From Entrophospora sp. SA101 (taxonomy: Eukaryota > Glomeromycota > Glomeromycetes > Entrophosporales > Entrophosporaceae): a stretch of DNA of 44,382 bases. This document shows positions 23,222-34,959 of this stretch, in pieces. The number at the start of each line of letters is the position of its first letter. The first letter of the stretch is position 1. Both the position numbers and the translations under genes were made by a program. Under the pieces are notes generated by a model. The model did no database searches and was not told the DNA's origin. It saw only the letters and a program-made list of their open reading frames with translations. The stretch lies in assembly GCA_958430865.1 (NCBI GenBank), contig CAUDNR010003968.1, forward strand, positions 10,882 through 55,263, in the 5' to 3' direction.

Positions 23222-23869
23222 TTTATTTTATTTCGGATGATGATGATTTTTAAATTTAGATTTAGATTTAGATTTTTAGATTGATAATAAATTTTTTAAT
23301 TTATTACTATTATTGTTATTGCCGCTGCTGTTGTTGTCGTCGTCTTCGTAGTTGTTATTGTTATTGTTATTGTTTGTTATTGTTATGATTAATATATTCG
23401 TTGTTATCGCTGAAAATTAAATTTTTGTGAGAGAATATTAAATAATTGGTTACACGCACTAATGTATTGGTATAATTAATCGAATTTTCTAAAGCTTCAC
23501 GTGATAAACGCGTTATTTTATTGGCACAGACGAAATCGTTAATTTCATGTGATTTTTAATAAACATGTTTAAATTTAAATTTTTATTCATATAATAATAA
23601 TTAGTATTAGTATAGTTTGTTGGTTGATAATAATTAATGTATCTATATATAAATTTATTTAATAGATAGAATAAAATAAATGTGTTGATAAACAACATGT
23701 TTAATAAAATACATAAAAACTCAATAAATCAATAATAAAGATTAAGTAAAGTCTAATTCTAACTATTGAATGTCAAATAACCTCCAACTCTAACTTAAAT
23801 AAAACAAATAAAACTTTTCCAGTATAAATATGTAAAGATGATATATAATGATTATTAATTCTAGTGATT
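23222..23869. other. Upstream region of the MATH-BTB gene
   Basis: It holds the 5' side of the MATH-BTB gene, with GATTTA repeats (23255-23280) and GTTATT runs (23350-23390), then the 3' side of the AN1 gene. The short open frame at 23513-23698 is Asn/Tyr-rich AT sequence and is not supported as a gene. Confidence 0.5.
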
Positions 23870-24025
23870 CTATGATGATTTAAATAATTTTCCAAAAAAA
23901 TTTTTTATTGAATTTTTTTGTGATTTATTTCTAGTATGGGTATAATTACTACCGCCACCACTATTATTACCACTGCTGTTAATAATATTAGAAATATTAT
24001 TGCTAATAGTATTAATAGCACTAGT

Positions 24026-24070
<45 letters not shown>

Positions 24071-24646
24071 GCTGCTTCTATCGAATTTCCTAACGTTTAC
24101 CAATTTATTTTCTTTTTGTATTTCCTCACACTTATGATCAGGTTCTAGTCGATGTTTAATACAATAACTTTTTCCACACCCTGAACACATTATCTTGACT
24201 GCTATACGATTCTTGCATTTACCAAAGGAACATGAATTAAATGGCTTCGAAGTGGATTTAACAGGTTTATTACAGTCATTTTCTATATGAATATTCATCT
24301 AAAAGGATAAACGAAGAATAAAATGAAGGTGAAGACGAAGACGAAGAAAGAAAAAAATATAGGAGGTCGCAAAAGTTCCTTCTTTTTTTTACATATAAAA
24401 AAATGACCAAATACTTACTCTGATATTAGGATCTTCCCCTTTGGCAACCGGAATAGGTTGATTACATACAGGGCAAACCGGCACTTTTACACCATCTTCA
24501 CTTGGTGCATTGGTACAATTATGATCATTTGGCTTAAAATGTTCGTTGCAATAATCTTTTTTACAATATTGACACTTTACAGGTAAGTAATCTAATTGTT
24601 TACAATTAGGATCTGAACAGTGTTTGCCCAAGTCTGGAAATTCCAT
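23870..24646 (-). CDS. AN1-type double zinc-finger protein (ZFAND2/Cuz1-like)
   Basis: Proteins of this type work with the proteasome and Cdc48/p97 under arsenite or proteotoxic stress (Cuz1 in yeast, AIRAP in animals). Two exons fit: 24646-24419 and 24298-23870, giving 218 residues. The first AN1 finger starts MEFPDLGKHCSDPNCKQLD and includes CQYCKKDYCNEHF and DHNC. A CPVCNQPIPV segment links to the second finger (CSFGKCKNR, CSGCGKSYCIKHRLEPDHKC). The C terminus is a poly-Asn and Ser tract, then a basic end (KSQKNSIKNFFGKLFKSS). The Asn run comes from a CAA/TTG-type microsatellite at about 24025-24072. The gene is divergent from the oxysterol-binding gene, with 276 bp between starts. Confidence 0.88.
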
Positions 24647-24922
24647 AAAGAGAATTATTTTTTATAGGTGTTTTTTATTAATTGTTTAGTTAGTTATTCA
24701 ATATTTAATATGTAAAAATGTTTATAATTAAAATTAACTTTGTTTGAAATTTTCATTTGGAAAAAAAAGAAAGGAAAATTTAAATTTGTACAACTTTCAT
24801 TTATTTGTTTTTCGTATCATCAAAAATCACAAATCAAGAAAAAATCTTCCTTGCCTCTCAATTATATAACAAATTTTTTAAATAAAATTATTATTTATTA
24901 TATTAAAATATAATAACAAAAG
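24647..24922. promoter_or_regulatory. Shared divergent promoter region (AN1 / oxysterol-binding protein)
   Basis: The 276 bp between opposing start codons contain both core promoters. AT-rich, with no recognised factor site. Confidence 0.55.
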
Positions 24923-27900
24923 ATGCAAGAAGTGGAAGTTGCAGCAAGAGATGTTTTCATTCATTACATAAATGTTCAAAAGGACAAAACTATTTTATGG
25001 TCGTTTACAACAAAAAGAAAGAATATCTCTTTTGGTTTATATCAACGAAAAGGTCATAATATTTCTACATCAACTAACTCACACATCACTACAGCCAACA
25101 ACATCGCAACAGTTGCTAATCTTAATCTTAATACTACTCTTGCTAATAGCATCAAAAATAATACTACCGGAGCCACACCTACGACTTCTACAATAAAAGA
25201 AGACGGAGGGGGAAGTGGTGGTATTGGTCATAATAGCGGTTATGGGATACCTAATTCAGCAAGACCCAGTCTAAAAAGTAACATAAGTATAACATCTGTT
25301 GATACCAATGACACTGAAGATACCAGCGACTCTTCCCAAAAAGACAATAACAACAGCGCTGAGTGGACCAATTCCACCTCTACTTTAAACCCACTTCATT
25401 CTCCTTCTACGCCTGGTGCTGCTATTAATGGTGGTGTTAATGCATTCCGTGGTCGAAAAAAATCTGTTTCTTTGCAAATAATTAAAGATCCGGGTTTGAA
25501 AGAAATTTTACCAATTGAACATTATAATTCTGCTACTGCAACCATAAAAGGCAGTTATAAAGTTCAAGATGAAGGAATTTATTGTTTGGTTTTTGGTACT
25601 TTTATTGTTTGTCATTTTTATATATTTCTATATATATTATTTAATTTGGTTGGATGCAATATTTCATTTACTGTGATGACAATATTTTATAATGATTAGA
25701 TAATTCTTTCTCTAGAAATACATCAAAGTCGTTAACTTTTTACGTTGCAGTAAAAGAAGGTAATAACAATAACAATAACAATAACAATAACAATAACAAT
25801 AATGAGTTCGTTATAGCAATCATTACATGTATTTTAATATATTTATTGTAAATAACAAATAGGCTCAGATGATGATCAAGATAAACCTTTACCTGAAACT
25901 TCTGGTTGGATGTTAAAGAAAAAAAGAAAGAAAATACAAGGTTCAGTAATGTTAATTATGTTTCATGTAATGTATATAATTCCAATTATTGATTTCCATT
26001 CCTTCCTTCCTTCTACCTCTCTCTTTCATAATAACAAACAGGTTGGGCAAAAAGATGGGTACAAATTGATAATGGAATCTTATCCTATTATCAATTTCCT
26101 GATGGTCCATGTAGAGGTTCAATTCATATAGCATTTTCAGCTGTATCATCCAGCCAACCATATCGTTCTATAACACTAGATTCAGGGACAGCAACCTATC
26201 ATTTTAAAACATTGACAGACGAAGAATTTGAATCATGGATGAGCTTTATTCGTAAATACATCAACCTATCAAAAGACCTACAAATCCTTGACTCAGAATA
26301 CCCAATTATTAGCTCACCAAGACAATCCACCGAATTCGAAAGACATCAAAGCATATACCGTAAGCGACAAAGTCTAATAGAACGACGTCAAAGTTTGATA
26401 AAGAGACGCCATAGTCTTACCCGTGACCCACAGGCTTTCTTCAGATCAAACAAGTTGGAAGAAGATTTGGGAAAAATTTATGATCATTTAAATAGTATGG
26501 ATGATAAGTTTAATACCATTGATGAAACTTTGGAAACATTGAAAAATTCGATAGAGTCACCTGTTTCACCTTTTGCTATTCCAAAAGCTTCACCAAGTGT
26601 TGAAGGAAAGTTTCGATTAAAAAAATTCACTCTTCAAAAAGGTAAAATTTCTTTTAACTTGAACACAATAAAAAAAACAAACAAATATTATAATATTCAT
26701 CTAATTAATAAATATAAATAAAAATAAAATATTAATATAGCTTCATCATCAACAAGTCTAAGTGGTGAATTAACCACACCACCAACTCCAACAACACCAT
26801 CAACTCCACGATCAAATTTCATTTCAATGGAGCCAATCTATGATAAACTTTTTTCAACGTTTTCAGCTGTCAAAGACGACAAGAAAAAAATATTGGATTT
26901 ATTACGTATAGAATTTGAGAAATGGAAAGCATTAGATCACGCCTATCGTAAACTATCAGCTGAAAATGCTGAACTACGTAAACAACTTTCTAATTCTGTT
27001 ACTGCAACAACAACAATGGAAAAAAGTGATCATTTCTATAATAATGATGGTGACGCCGAGTATCAGGAAAAATTAGATAACGGAGAAAGAATTTATAAAC
27101 GTGCCGAATCTTTGAGTACTATAAATACTGATGTATTCTTTGATGCTGAAGACATTGTTTTAACCTCCGAAACTATCAACGCAGATGATAGTGAAGGCGA
27201 GGTTTCTAATGTTGAAATCATTGAAGATGAAAGTGAGGACGAGTCATCATCATTAGACGCGTCATTCAATGACGATGCAACTAAGAAAGATGACGAGAAT
27301 ATTGAAGTGAAAGTAGATGATGATGATAGTGTAGATAAAGCGGAACCTTCACAAAAAATATCAGAAGCTACACGTAAAATGACTATTCGTAGAAGGAAAA
27401 TACTTCCATCACCTATATGTGGTGAAGAAGTTAGTCTTTTATCTCTACTTCGTAAAAATGTTGGAAAAGACATGTCAACCATAGCTATGCCTATATCATT
27501 GAACGAGCCGATAAACTTGCTTCAAAAATTAGCTGAAGATTTAGAGTACAGCGAGTTGTTGGATAAAGCAAATTCATCTGATGATTCGTTGATGAGGTTG
27601 ATGTATGTTGCTGCATTTGCTGTTTCAGGTTATGCCTCATCTCAATATCGTACTGGTAGAAAACCGTTTAATCCATTACACGGTGAAACTTATGAATTGG
27701 TTCATCCCGTAAAAGGTACCTTTATAATATTATGATTTAAGGGCTTGATTTTTAGTAAAAAACTAAAATATAATAAATGAATAAATGAATAATGATTTTT
27801 TTTTTATCAGGATTTAAATTTATTTCTGAAAAAGTTAGTCATCATCCACCAATAATGGCTGTAAGTAATTGACATTATATAGAATTCATATTATTTATAT

Positions 27901-28799
27901 TTTTCCAATAATTGTGTTATTTATTAATTGTAAATCTTGTTTTTTTTTTTTTTTATTATTTTAGTGTCATGCTGAATCACCAAATTGGATATTTTGGCAA
28001 GATTCAAAAGCAAAAAGTAAATTTTGGGGCAAATCAATGGTAATAATCATCAAATGACTAAATAGCTAAATAATAATTATAAAATTTTATTATTACTATT
28101 TAATAATTTATAAAACATTTTTTTTAGGAAGTAATACCATACGGTACAGTGCACATAAAACTTCCAAAGAATAATGACCACTTTTCGTTTAATAAGCCTA
28201 CTACATGGATGCGTAATATGATATCTGGTACAAAGTATTTGGAACATACAGGTGTAATCCGTATACAAAATCAAACGACAAAAGAAGTATGTGAAATCAC
28301 ATTTACAACGAGTGGATTGTGGAGTAGCGGACCGAAAAGTGAGATTGTTGGAGTGTTGTTTTCATCAACTGGCAAGAAATGTGGCAAGATCGTGGGTAGA
28401 TGGAACGAAATAATATTTAATGAGAAAGCACCTAATCAATTGGAAGTACTTTGGAAAGCAAATCCACCATTACCAAACTATGAAGAGTATTATGGATTTA
28501 TGCCATTTACAATAGAGCTTAACGAGATTACGCCAGATATATCAGAATACTTGCCAAATACTGATACGCGGCTAAGACCTGATCAAAGACTTTTTGAGGA
28601 TGGTGCTGTTGACCAGGCGGAAGGTGAAAAGCTTCGACTTGAACAGAAACAACGTGAATTTCGGAAAGAACTTGAAACTCAAGGAAAGACATGGGAACCA
28701 CAATGGTTTGAGTTGAAAGACGACGAGTGGGTTTATAAAGGAGGGTATTGGGAAGCTAGAGAAACCAAATCTTTTGTAAATAAAATTCAATTATGGTAA
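24923..28799 (+). CDS. Oxysterol-binding protein homologue, Osh3-type (GOLD-PH-FFAT-ORD)
   Basis: A lipid-transfer and phosphoinositide-regulating protein at ER membrane contacts. Eight exons fit: 24923-25595, 25700-25759, 25863-25940, 26042-26641, 26741-27715, 27811-27860, 27965-28039 and 28128-28799, giving 1060 residues, all in frame. A GOLD domain ([18 protein letters not shown], then [15 protein letters not shown]) is split by a Ser/Thr/Asn-rich insert. The PH domain spans about residues 257-343 ([25 protein letters not shown]). A helix with coiled-coil character follows. A FFAT-like motif VFFDAEDI lies near residue 602 in an acidic context, for VAP binding at the ER. The ORD domain runs from about residue 700, with [12 protein letters not shown] and the signature EKVSHHPP near residue 802. 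The GOLD-PH-FFAT-ORD order matches yeast Osh3. Intron 2 carries an AACAAT repeat. Confidence 0.93.
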
Positions 28800-29228
28800 A
28801 AAAGTTAAAATTAAAATTTATTAATAATATATTAGATTTTTTATAGATTCATTAACTTAATAATTAATTAATTAATTAATTAATTAATTAATTAGTCAAA
28901 ATTTTTATTATTATTTATTCACTTATAAAATTTATTTGTACATCATCACTCATAATCATCATCATCAACTTTTTAATATTATAAACTTGTTCCATTAACA
29001 ATGCATTTTATATATAACAATAGTTACACGTCGTCAATCAAATGTTAATTTAGAAAAAAATTCCAACTATGGGAATATATAAATACTCAAAATATATTTA
29101 TAAATATTACAAAAATAAATATTTATTTTTTATAAACGAATTCAATTTAGTTTATTATTATTATTGTTGTGTAAAAAATTTTTTCTCCTTTTTTTTTCAC
29201 TAAAGAAATTTTTTTACGTATATATAAA

Positions 29229-29263
<35 letters not shown>

Positions 29264-29344
29264 TAAATGTTTCCGTCGTTTAATAGTTTAAATAAATAAA
29301 CTAATAACAGTAATAAATTATAAAATATACATATAGAAGCGAAT
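28800..29344. other. Spacer between oxysterol-binding and secreted-protein genes
   Basis: It holds (AATT)n near 28861-28893 and (AAT)n near 29229-29258, with AATAAA words for 3' processing. The last part is the promoter of the secreted protein. No gene was seen. Confidence 0.6.
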
Positions 29345-30208
29345 ATGAAGTTTATATTAATTGTTTTAATATTAATTGCAAGTTTAGGAGCTTTATCAAC
29401 ATGTGAAGGGTTAGATTTTCATTACAAAACTACTAAAAGTTCGAATAAACCAACTAAACCAACTTCGGATAGTCCATCATCGCCAACAACAGTTCCAGAA
29501 AATCCGTCGTCAACAGCAGCTCCAGAAAATCCGTCATCACCAGCTCCAGAAAGTCCGTCATCACCAGCAACTCCACCACCACCAACACCAGATCCAAATA
29601 ACCCAAATAACCCATCACCACAGCCAACACCAGATCCAAATAATCCAAATAACCCATCACCACAGCCAACACCAGATCCAAATAACCCAAATAACCCACC
29701 ACCAGCAAATCCAAATCCAAGCAATCCGAATCCGACAACCTCACTACCAGGTTCAGAACCAACAACAGCACCAGCACCAGCACCACCAAATACGCCGCCA
29801 AACAAATCAGATTTTCCAACAGTTTTAGCGTCAGCTAAGGTTGCATCAGATGTTGCACCTCCTGTCCCATTAAAAAATGGAAAGATGACAGGGCTTTTAA
29901 TATTTTATCAACCATCCGATGGTAAAACATCAATAACCGGATATCTTAATAATCTATTAGACGATGTTGAAGGAAAATATACATTTAAAATAGTTAATGA
30001 TAAAGGGACGGTTATCAATGATTTGACCGGTATGATAAATCCTATATTTCAATTAGGTGGTTCATCAACTTTTAGTACCATTCAGGATAGTGTTAGATTG
30101 TCGGGTGATCCTGCAACCAATGCTCTTGGTAGTTTTTTTGTAATTACGCAACGTGATGTTGCTATTTGCAAAGCTTTAATTGGTAAAGAGTTTGTTATTG
30201 ATGGGTAA
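29345..30208 (+). CDS. Secreted Pro/Asn-rich protein with a conserved-looking C-terminal domain
   Basis: Single exon, 287 residues. The N terminus MKFILIVLILIASLGALSTC is a clear signal peptide. Residues about 30-155 are Pro/Ser/Thr/Asn-rich, with three 14-residue repeats of the form PTPDPNNPNNPSPQ. The DNA unit is 42 bp, so copy number can change without frameshift. The last about 130 residues are a compact domain (KNGKMTGLLIFYQPSDG, SITGYLNNL, GKYTFKIVNDKGTVI, ending CKALIGKEFVIDG). The strand pattern faintly recalls Cu/Zn-superoxide-dismutase-like folds, but I see no metal His cluster. No GPI signal or membrane anchor is present. It could be a wall protein or secreted effector; the function is unknown. 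Confidence 0.75.
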   Translation: MKFILIVLILIASLGALSTCEGLDFHYKTTKSSNKPTKPTSDSPSSPTTVPENPSSTAAPENPSSPAPESPSSPATPPPPTPDPNNPNNPSPQPTPDPNNPNNPSPQPTPDPNNPNNPPPANPNPSNPNPTTSLPGSEPTTAPAPAPPNTPPNKSDFPTVLASAKVASDVAPPVPLKNGKMTGLLIFYQPSDGKTSITGYLNNLLDDVEGKYTFKIVNDKGTVINDLTGMINPIFQLGGSSTFSTIQDSVRLSGDPATNALGSFFVITQRDVAICKALIGKEFVIDG

Positions 30209-30466
30209 ATTAATGTATTATTATTTTAGAGGGGAAGGTTTAAACTTTGGGAATAAAATATAGAAAAAGATTATTTTTTTACTTATTTATTTATAACAAT
30301 TAACAATTTATGTATTTATTACGAACTTAATGTATTATATATACAGTATATATATATATATTTAAATAGATAAATAAATAAAATTTTCAAACAAAATAAT
30401 AACGTTATACTAAAAAGCATACTAGTACTATTTATTAAATTGATTGTCTGTTGTAATTACCTTTGC

Positions 30467-31562
30467 TTAAATCATACAATTAACATCATTTCCATCACTT
30501 CCTTCATCAATATCTCCTCCATCATCGTCGTTGTCGTAGTCATCATCATCATCATCATCATCGTTGTCGTAGTCATCATCATCATCGTTGTCGTAGTCAT
30601 CATCATCATCATCGTCATCATCATCATCATCATCAAAAATAAAATCATCAATTCCAACCGTATCACCAAAAAACGTCTCAAATCCATGAATAAGATCATC
30701 ATCATTGTCATCAGTCAGTTTTTTAAAATCGAAATCCAAGAAATTTTTTAAATCTTGATAATTTGTTAGTTCTTGTATGTTTATACAATATGTTTTGATT
30801 AAATAATTAGCAAATTCAATAATCACTTTTCTGAATCCCGAAATATTAGTTGAATTGAATGTCACATGGAAATTCATTAGTTGTAGACTCCAATCCTCCG
30901 ATAATCTTGATCCAGCCAAGGGAGGAAATCTACCAACTACCACTTCGCCATCTTTTGAAAATTTCCACTTTATTATTATTATTTTTAATTATAGTAAAGA
31001 AATTTAATTAATAATATGTATATTTAAAGATAATCAGATAATTACTGTACGTACAACGAATACTCCATTCATAACACCATTATGTGTATAAATTCCATTG
31101 CGATGAAATTTTGGTTTTCCAATATTGTAAGATAACGTATATAAACTAAACTATGAAATAAAAAGAATTAGCACTAGCATACAAATAAATAATTATATAA
31201 TAATGAGTAGGGTTTACCTTGAAACTCCAACTGGTTTCACATAAATCATCATCTTTTAATTTATTTCTCTTTGCTTCCGATTCAATTTTTCCGTATAATT
31301 CTTTCCATGAACCATGTTTAATAGATAACAAATCCTTCAAACATCCAATCTCTGATTCATTATAAACTATATCCTTGATTCCTTGTTTATCTTTCCATCG
31401 ATTAATTGATAAATTCATCCACACTTGATTGTCAGTTGATAAATGTTTGAAATATCTTGAAACATGGTTCAAGTTACATAACGATTCACAATCCAACTTT
31501 TTAAAAATTTCTATAAATATTTCATATGGTAATTGGATAATGTTAGTGAATTCGTTTGCCAT
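30467..31562 (-). CDS. F-box protein with an acidic poly-Asp tail
   Basis: Likely the substrate-receptor part of an SCF (Skp1-cullin-F-box) ubiquitin ligase. Three exons fit: 31562-31218, 31150-31055 and 30967-30467, giving 313 residues in frame. The F-box is near residues 8-50 (IIQLPYEIFIEIFKKLDCES, then LNHVSRYFKHLSTDNQVW). The middle part (SWKELYGKIE, FHRNGIYTHNGVM, KFSKDGEVVVGRFPP) resembles the substrate side of small eukaryotic F-box proteins, without WD or LRR repeats. The C-terminal about 60 residues are mostly Asp with scattered Tyr/Asn, from a GAT/GAC repeat at 30510-30640. The target is unknown. Confidence 0.82.
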
Positions 31563-34500
31563 AATTTATAAATAAACAGTGTTAATTGAAACTTTTATTA
31601 AGTTAATTGCTGGTTTTAAGAACATACATATATATATTTAATATGCTGCCAGTTCACTGCGCCATTGTGCCAAATTCCAAAAAGTTCCATATTCATATAT
31701 AAAACTAACAGGAATGATTACTACTATTACGTCTAAATGACGAATATCTTTCTGTTTTTGTAACAAACCTGTCACGCAATTATAAATCACATGGTTAGGT
31801 TAAAATTTTTATTTTTGTTATTTCATCACAATGGCCGAATATGTTAGCTCTATGGAAATAGGTTAGTTTCTATTTGAATAAAAAAACAAACAATGAATAA
31901 TTCGATAGTAATAGTAATAGTAATAGTATATATGCACATTTGCTAATCCAATATAGTCCAACCCAATTAAAAAATTTTTCTTTGTCAGGTTCTATTTTTC
32001 CTTTTAGTGATAATAATCATAGTAATGGCAGAAGTAATTAATCTTTTTTCTTTTTAGTCAATTGATAATAATAGTTGTAGTGATTGGTTGTAGTGATAAT
32101 AATAATAAATAATAGTGATAGAGTTTTTTATTTTAACTATTTTTATTAACTGTTTTTAACTATTTTTGATTAATTGTTTTATAGCAGAATTGCAAATAAA
32201 ATAACAGAATTTGAGCAGAAATAATATTTTTAAATGCAGTAGAAGCAATCAGATTCTTGGTATAACCACTGGCAGATGTTGATTTTTCTTTCTTCGTCGC
32301 AGAAATTCATCATCAATCATGATCTTGAGAAGATAATTCAAATTCGCAATTATATGAGTATAAATTTTTGTCTGAACATCTTATTATCTTTAAAAATACG
32401 TATTAATATTTAAAAAAAAGGTTTGATAGTAATCGATGGATTTATATGAATTTCCTTCCTTTGATGAACAAGTGGTTAGGTATTGTAAGGTTCTACAACA
32501 TATATAATAGAATATATATATATATTATATACCAGTAATAATACTAATTGAGATTTTGACCCAAAAATTCGGTATTTGTGTATATATGGGCATGGCAGGA
32601 CCCTGAACAATCACGGGATTTATCAAAGTGTCATCCAATTGTATGTTGGACATGTGACTTAGTCTTTTTCGTTTTATATTTTTAAATCGTTATAAATAAT
32701 GTCATTTTTTGACCAAGCGAATAAAATTTTTTGGGAACCAACAAACTAATTGACTGGTAATTAAATAATTCTATATTAATAAATTATAACAGTGGAGGGA
32801 GGTTTTTGGCATCCTCTTCCCTAATAGTCCAGATGTCATTTAATTCCTCATGGAGCCAGTCTGCAAGCAATAACAACGTAAAAAAGATATCAAGTTAGAC
32901 AACAAACAATGAAAAACGAGCAAAGCAATCAAAAAAGCAAAATGATCATTTCCACTTTCTCTTCATTTTTTTTTTCCTGATAACACACTTGTTATATATG
33001 TGCGATGAAAAAATTTGGAGGCATAAAATTATCCATTTCATCCTTTCTCCTAAAAAGTGTATTGATACAAAAAATTAATTAAATACTTTATTCAAGAATT
33101 AGTCACATCACATAATCAGAAGGAATGAATACATAAATAATGCACATCTGATTAATAGACATATTCAATGACACAAGAAAATGGTAGTGGTGAATAAATA
33201 ATAAAAAATATGATAAGAAAGACAAACGATATACAAATGCTCTCTCAAACAGATAAATAAATAAACGGAACGGAATGAGTGAAAGTAATTTTTTGTATGT
33301 TTTTTTACGTGTAATTCGTTCATTGCCTTTTTCTTTGCCAAACTCAATCAATGCATGTTGCAAATATTTAACACGCTCCCACTTATCCTTCTTGTCCTCC
33401 TCCAGCTTTTACTTTTCTTTTTTCAACTCGTCTCTTTGCGCTTTGCTCTTTCCGATTCTTCTTTTGTTCATCATTCCTCCATTCCTCATCTGTCAACTTA
33501 TACTCCAACTCATCGCATCTTTATTTCCAAAAAAAAAAAAAAATGAGCACACTAGAATTATCATATGTAGTCGATACAAATATACCATTATCTCTTGAAG
33601 AATTAAAATATATATTTATGCATGTGTGTAATTGTGTACTTACAATACTATTATTATAACATATAGCAACTAAACAAAATTTATTTATGAATGAGGTTTA
33701 ATAGGACCCACAAACCATATAGATAGGTTACAAAAATCACGGGTTTGACCCACGCTGTTATTAGCTTATTGGAGACAATCCTCCAAATTTGGTAATTTTC
33801 ACCAACATTTGCATTTTCTAATAGTAAAATTTTTAGGTCTTTTACTATAAGATTTGACTCGGCTGTGGCAGTAATCTATCTACATAGTTTGCGGGGTCCT
33901 GGTTTAATTAAAAGTAAAGAGAAGATAGAGCAAGAAGAGGGTGTCAAGTTGTTGAAAGGTAGGTTTAATGAAAACGTATTTAACAAAAGGAGAAAAATAA
34001 TGGAAATATTTAAAGAATCCAAACGTCTTTTATTTTGCGTTGGGACATTATAATTAGAACATTATAATATGGCAAGAATCTATAATAATGAATTGTTTGT
34101 TGTCAATGGATCTTGAAAATTCACAAGCACAATCTATAAAAAGAACAAGATGGTCTTAATTAAGGTTATTATTAATAATTTTCTAATTATTTATGAAAGA
34201 TCATTATAATTATTAATCTAAAATATCGTTAAATATCGAGGGTAAATTAGGAATTGCCATTGTAGCAAATCTAAAGCTCTTTATTGCTTAATTAAGTTTA
34301 ACCCACCCAAAGAGAGCAATCTTTTTTTGCCGGGCAATTATGGAAAAAGTTAAGGACGGGAAGCACGTTTAACTACAGTAGCAACTGTTGGTATTGTATC
34401 ACCTCATTATGGCAGGATATTATATAATTTAATTAAAAAGAAAAATTATAAATGATCAACCCCATTCTTCTTAAAAATGTTAAATCTATCAGAAATAGTA

Positions 34501-34959
34501 ATCCATATTATTTTTTTTTGGCGCAAGCAAATTCTCCAAGAATGCACAAGACATATTGGGGATTTTTGTACTATTTTTATATATCGTGATTTGTGCGATA
34601 ATAGTTATTTATATATAAAGAGGTTCTCTAAAATTTTTTTCTCAAATTTACACAAACACAGCTGTAAAGATATAATATTTTAATTTGATTAATATTTTGT
34701 TATTATTGCTTTTTTTCTCATCCTTTTCTTTCTTTTGTCTTTTGTTCCTCATTAGGTATATTTTTTCTTTTCCTTTTTGTTAGTTTCTTCATTCCCTTTT
34801 TCTTTTTCACGTCATTAACCACAATTAGATATATTTCGTGTGTTGACTAAAATTTTAATTAATAATTAATATTTATCAGATATATATACACTGTTAACAT
34901 TATATATAAAAGAGATAACGGACACTATTACTAGTAGTAGAAATATTGATTGTTTTTCC
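31563..34959. other. Long intergenic stretch, no gene supported
   Basis: About 3.4 kb of AT-rich DNA between the divergent F-box and membrane-glycosyltransferase genes. Only short frames occur (33103-33600 region, 33865-34053, 34477-34683). They lack family motifs and splice context and overlap on both strands. Some TAG/TAA trinucleotide runs are present near 31905-31930. I recognise no RNA gene or transposon ends. The last few hundred bases are the promoter side of the gene at 34960. Confidence 0.5.

Noticed and set aside
27093..27482. Minus-strand Ser-rich frame of 129 codons
   Set aside because: It is a shadow of the acidic linker of the oxysterol-binding protein, whose exon joins and FFAT motif fix the true strand.
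29422..29819. Two minus-strand frames of more than 120 codons opposite the secreted protein
   Set aside because: They are mirror readings of the Pro/Asn repeat DNA, and the plus strand has a signal peptide and a proper start.
30440..30751. Plus-strand Ile/Val-rich frame
   Set aside because: It is the reverse reading of the poly-Asp codons of the F-box protein.
33103..33600. Overlapping frames on both strands, 60-107 codons
   Set aside because: Low-complexity Phe/Leu/Ser sequence without motifs or splice context. Frames of this length arise by chance in AT-rich DNA.
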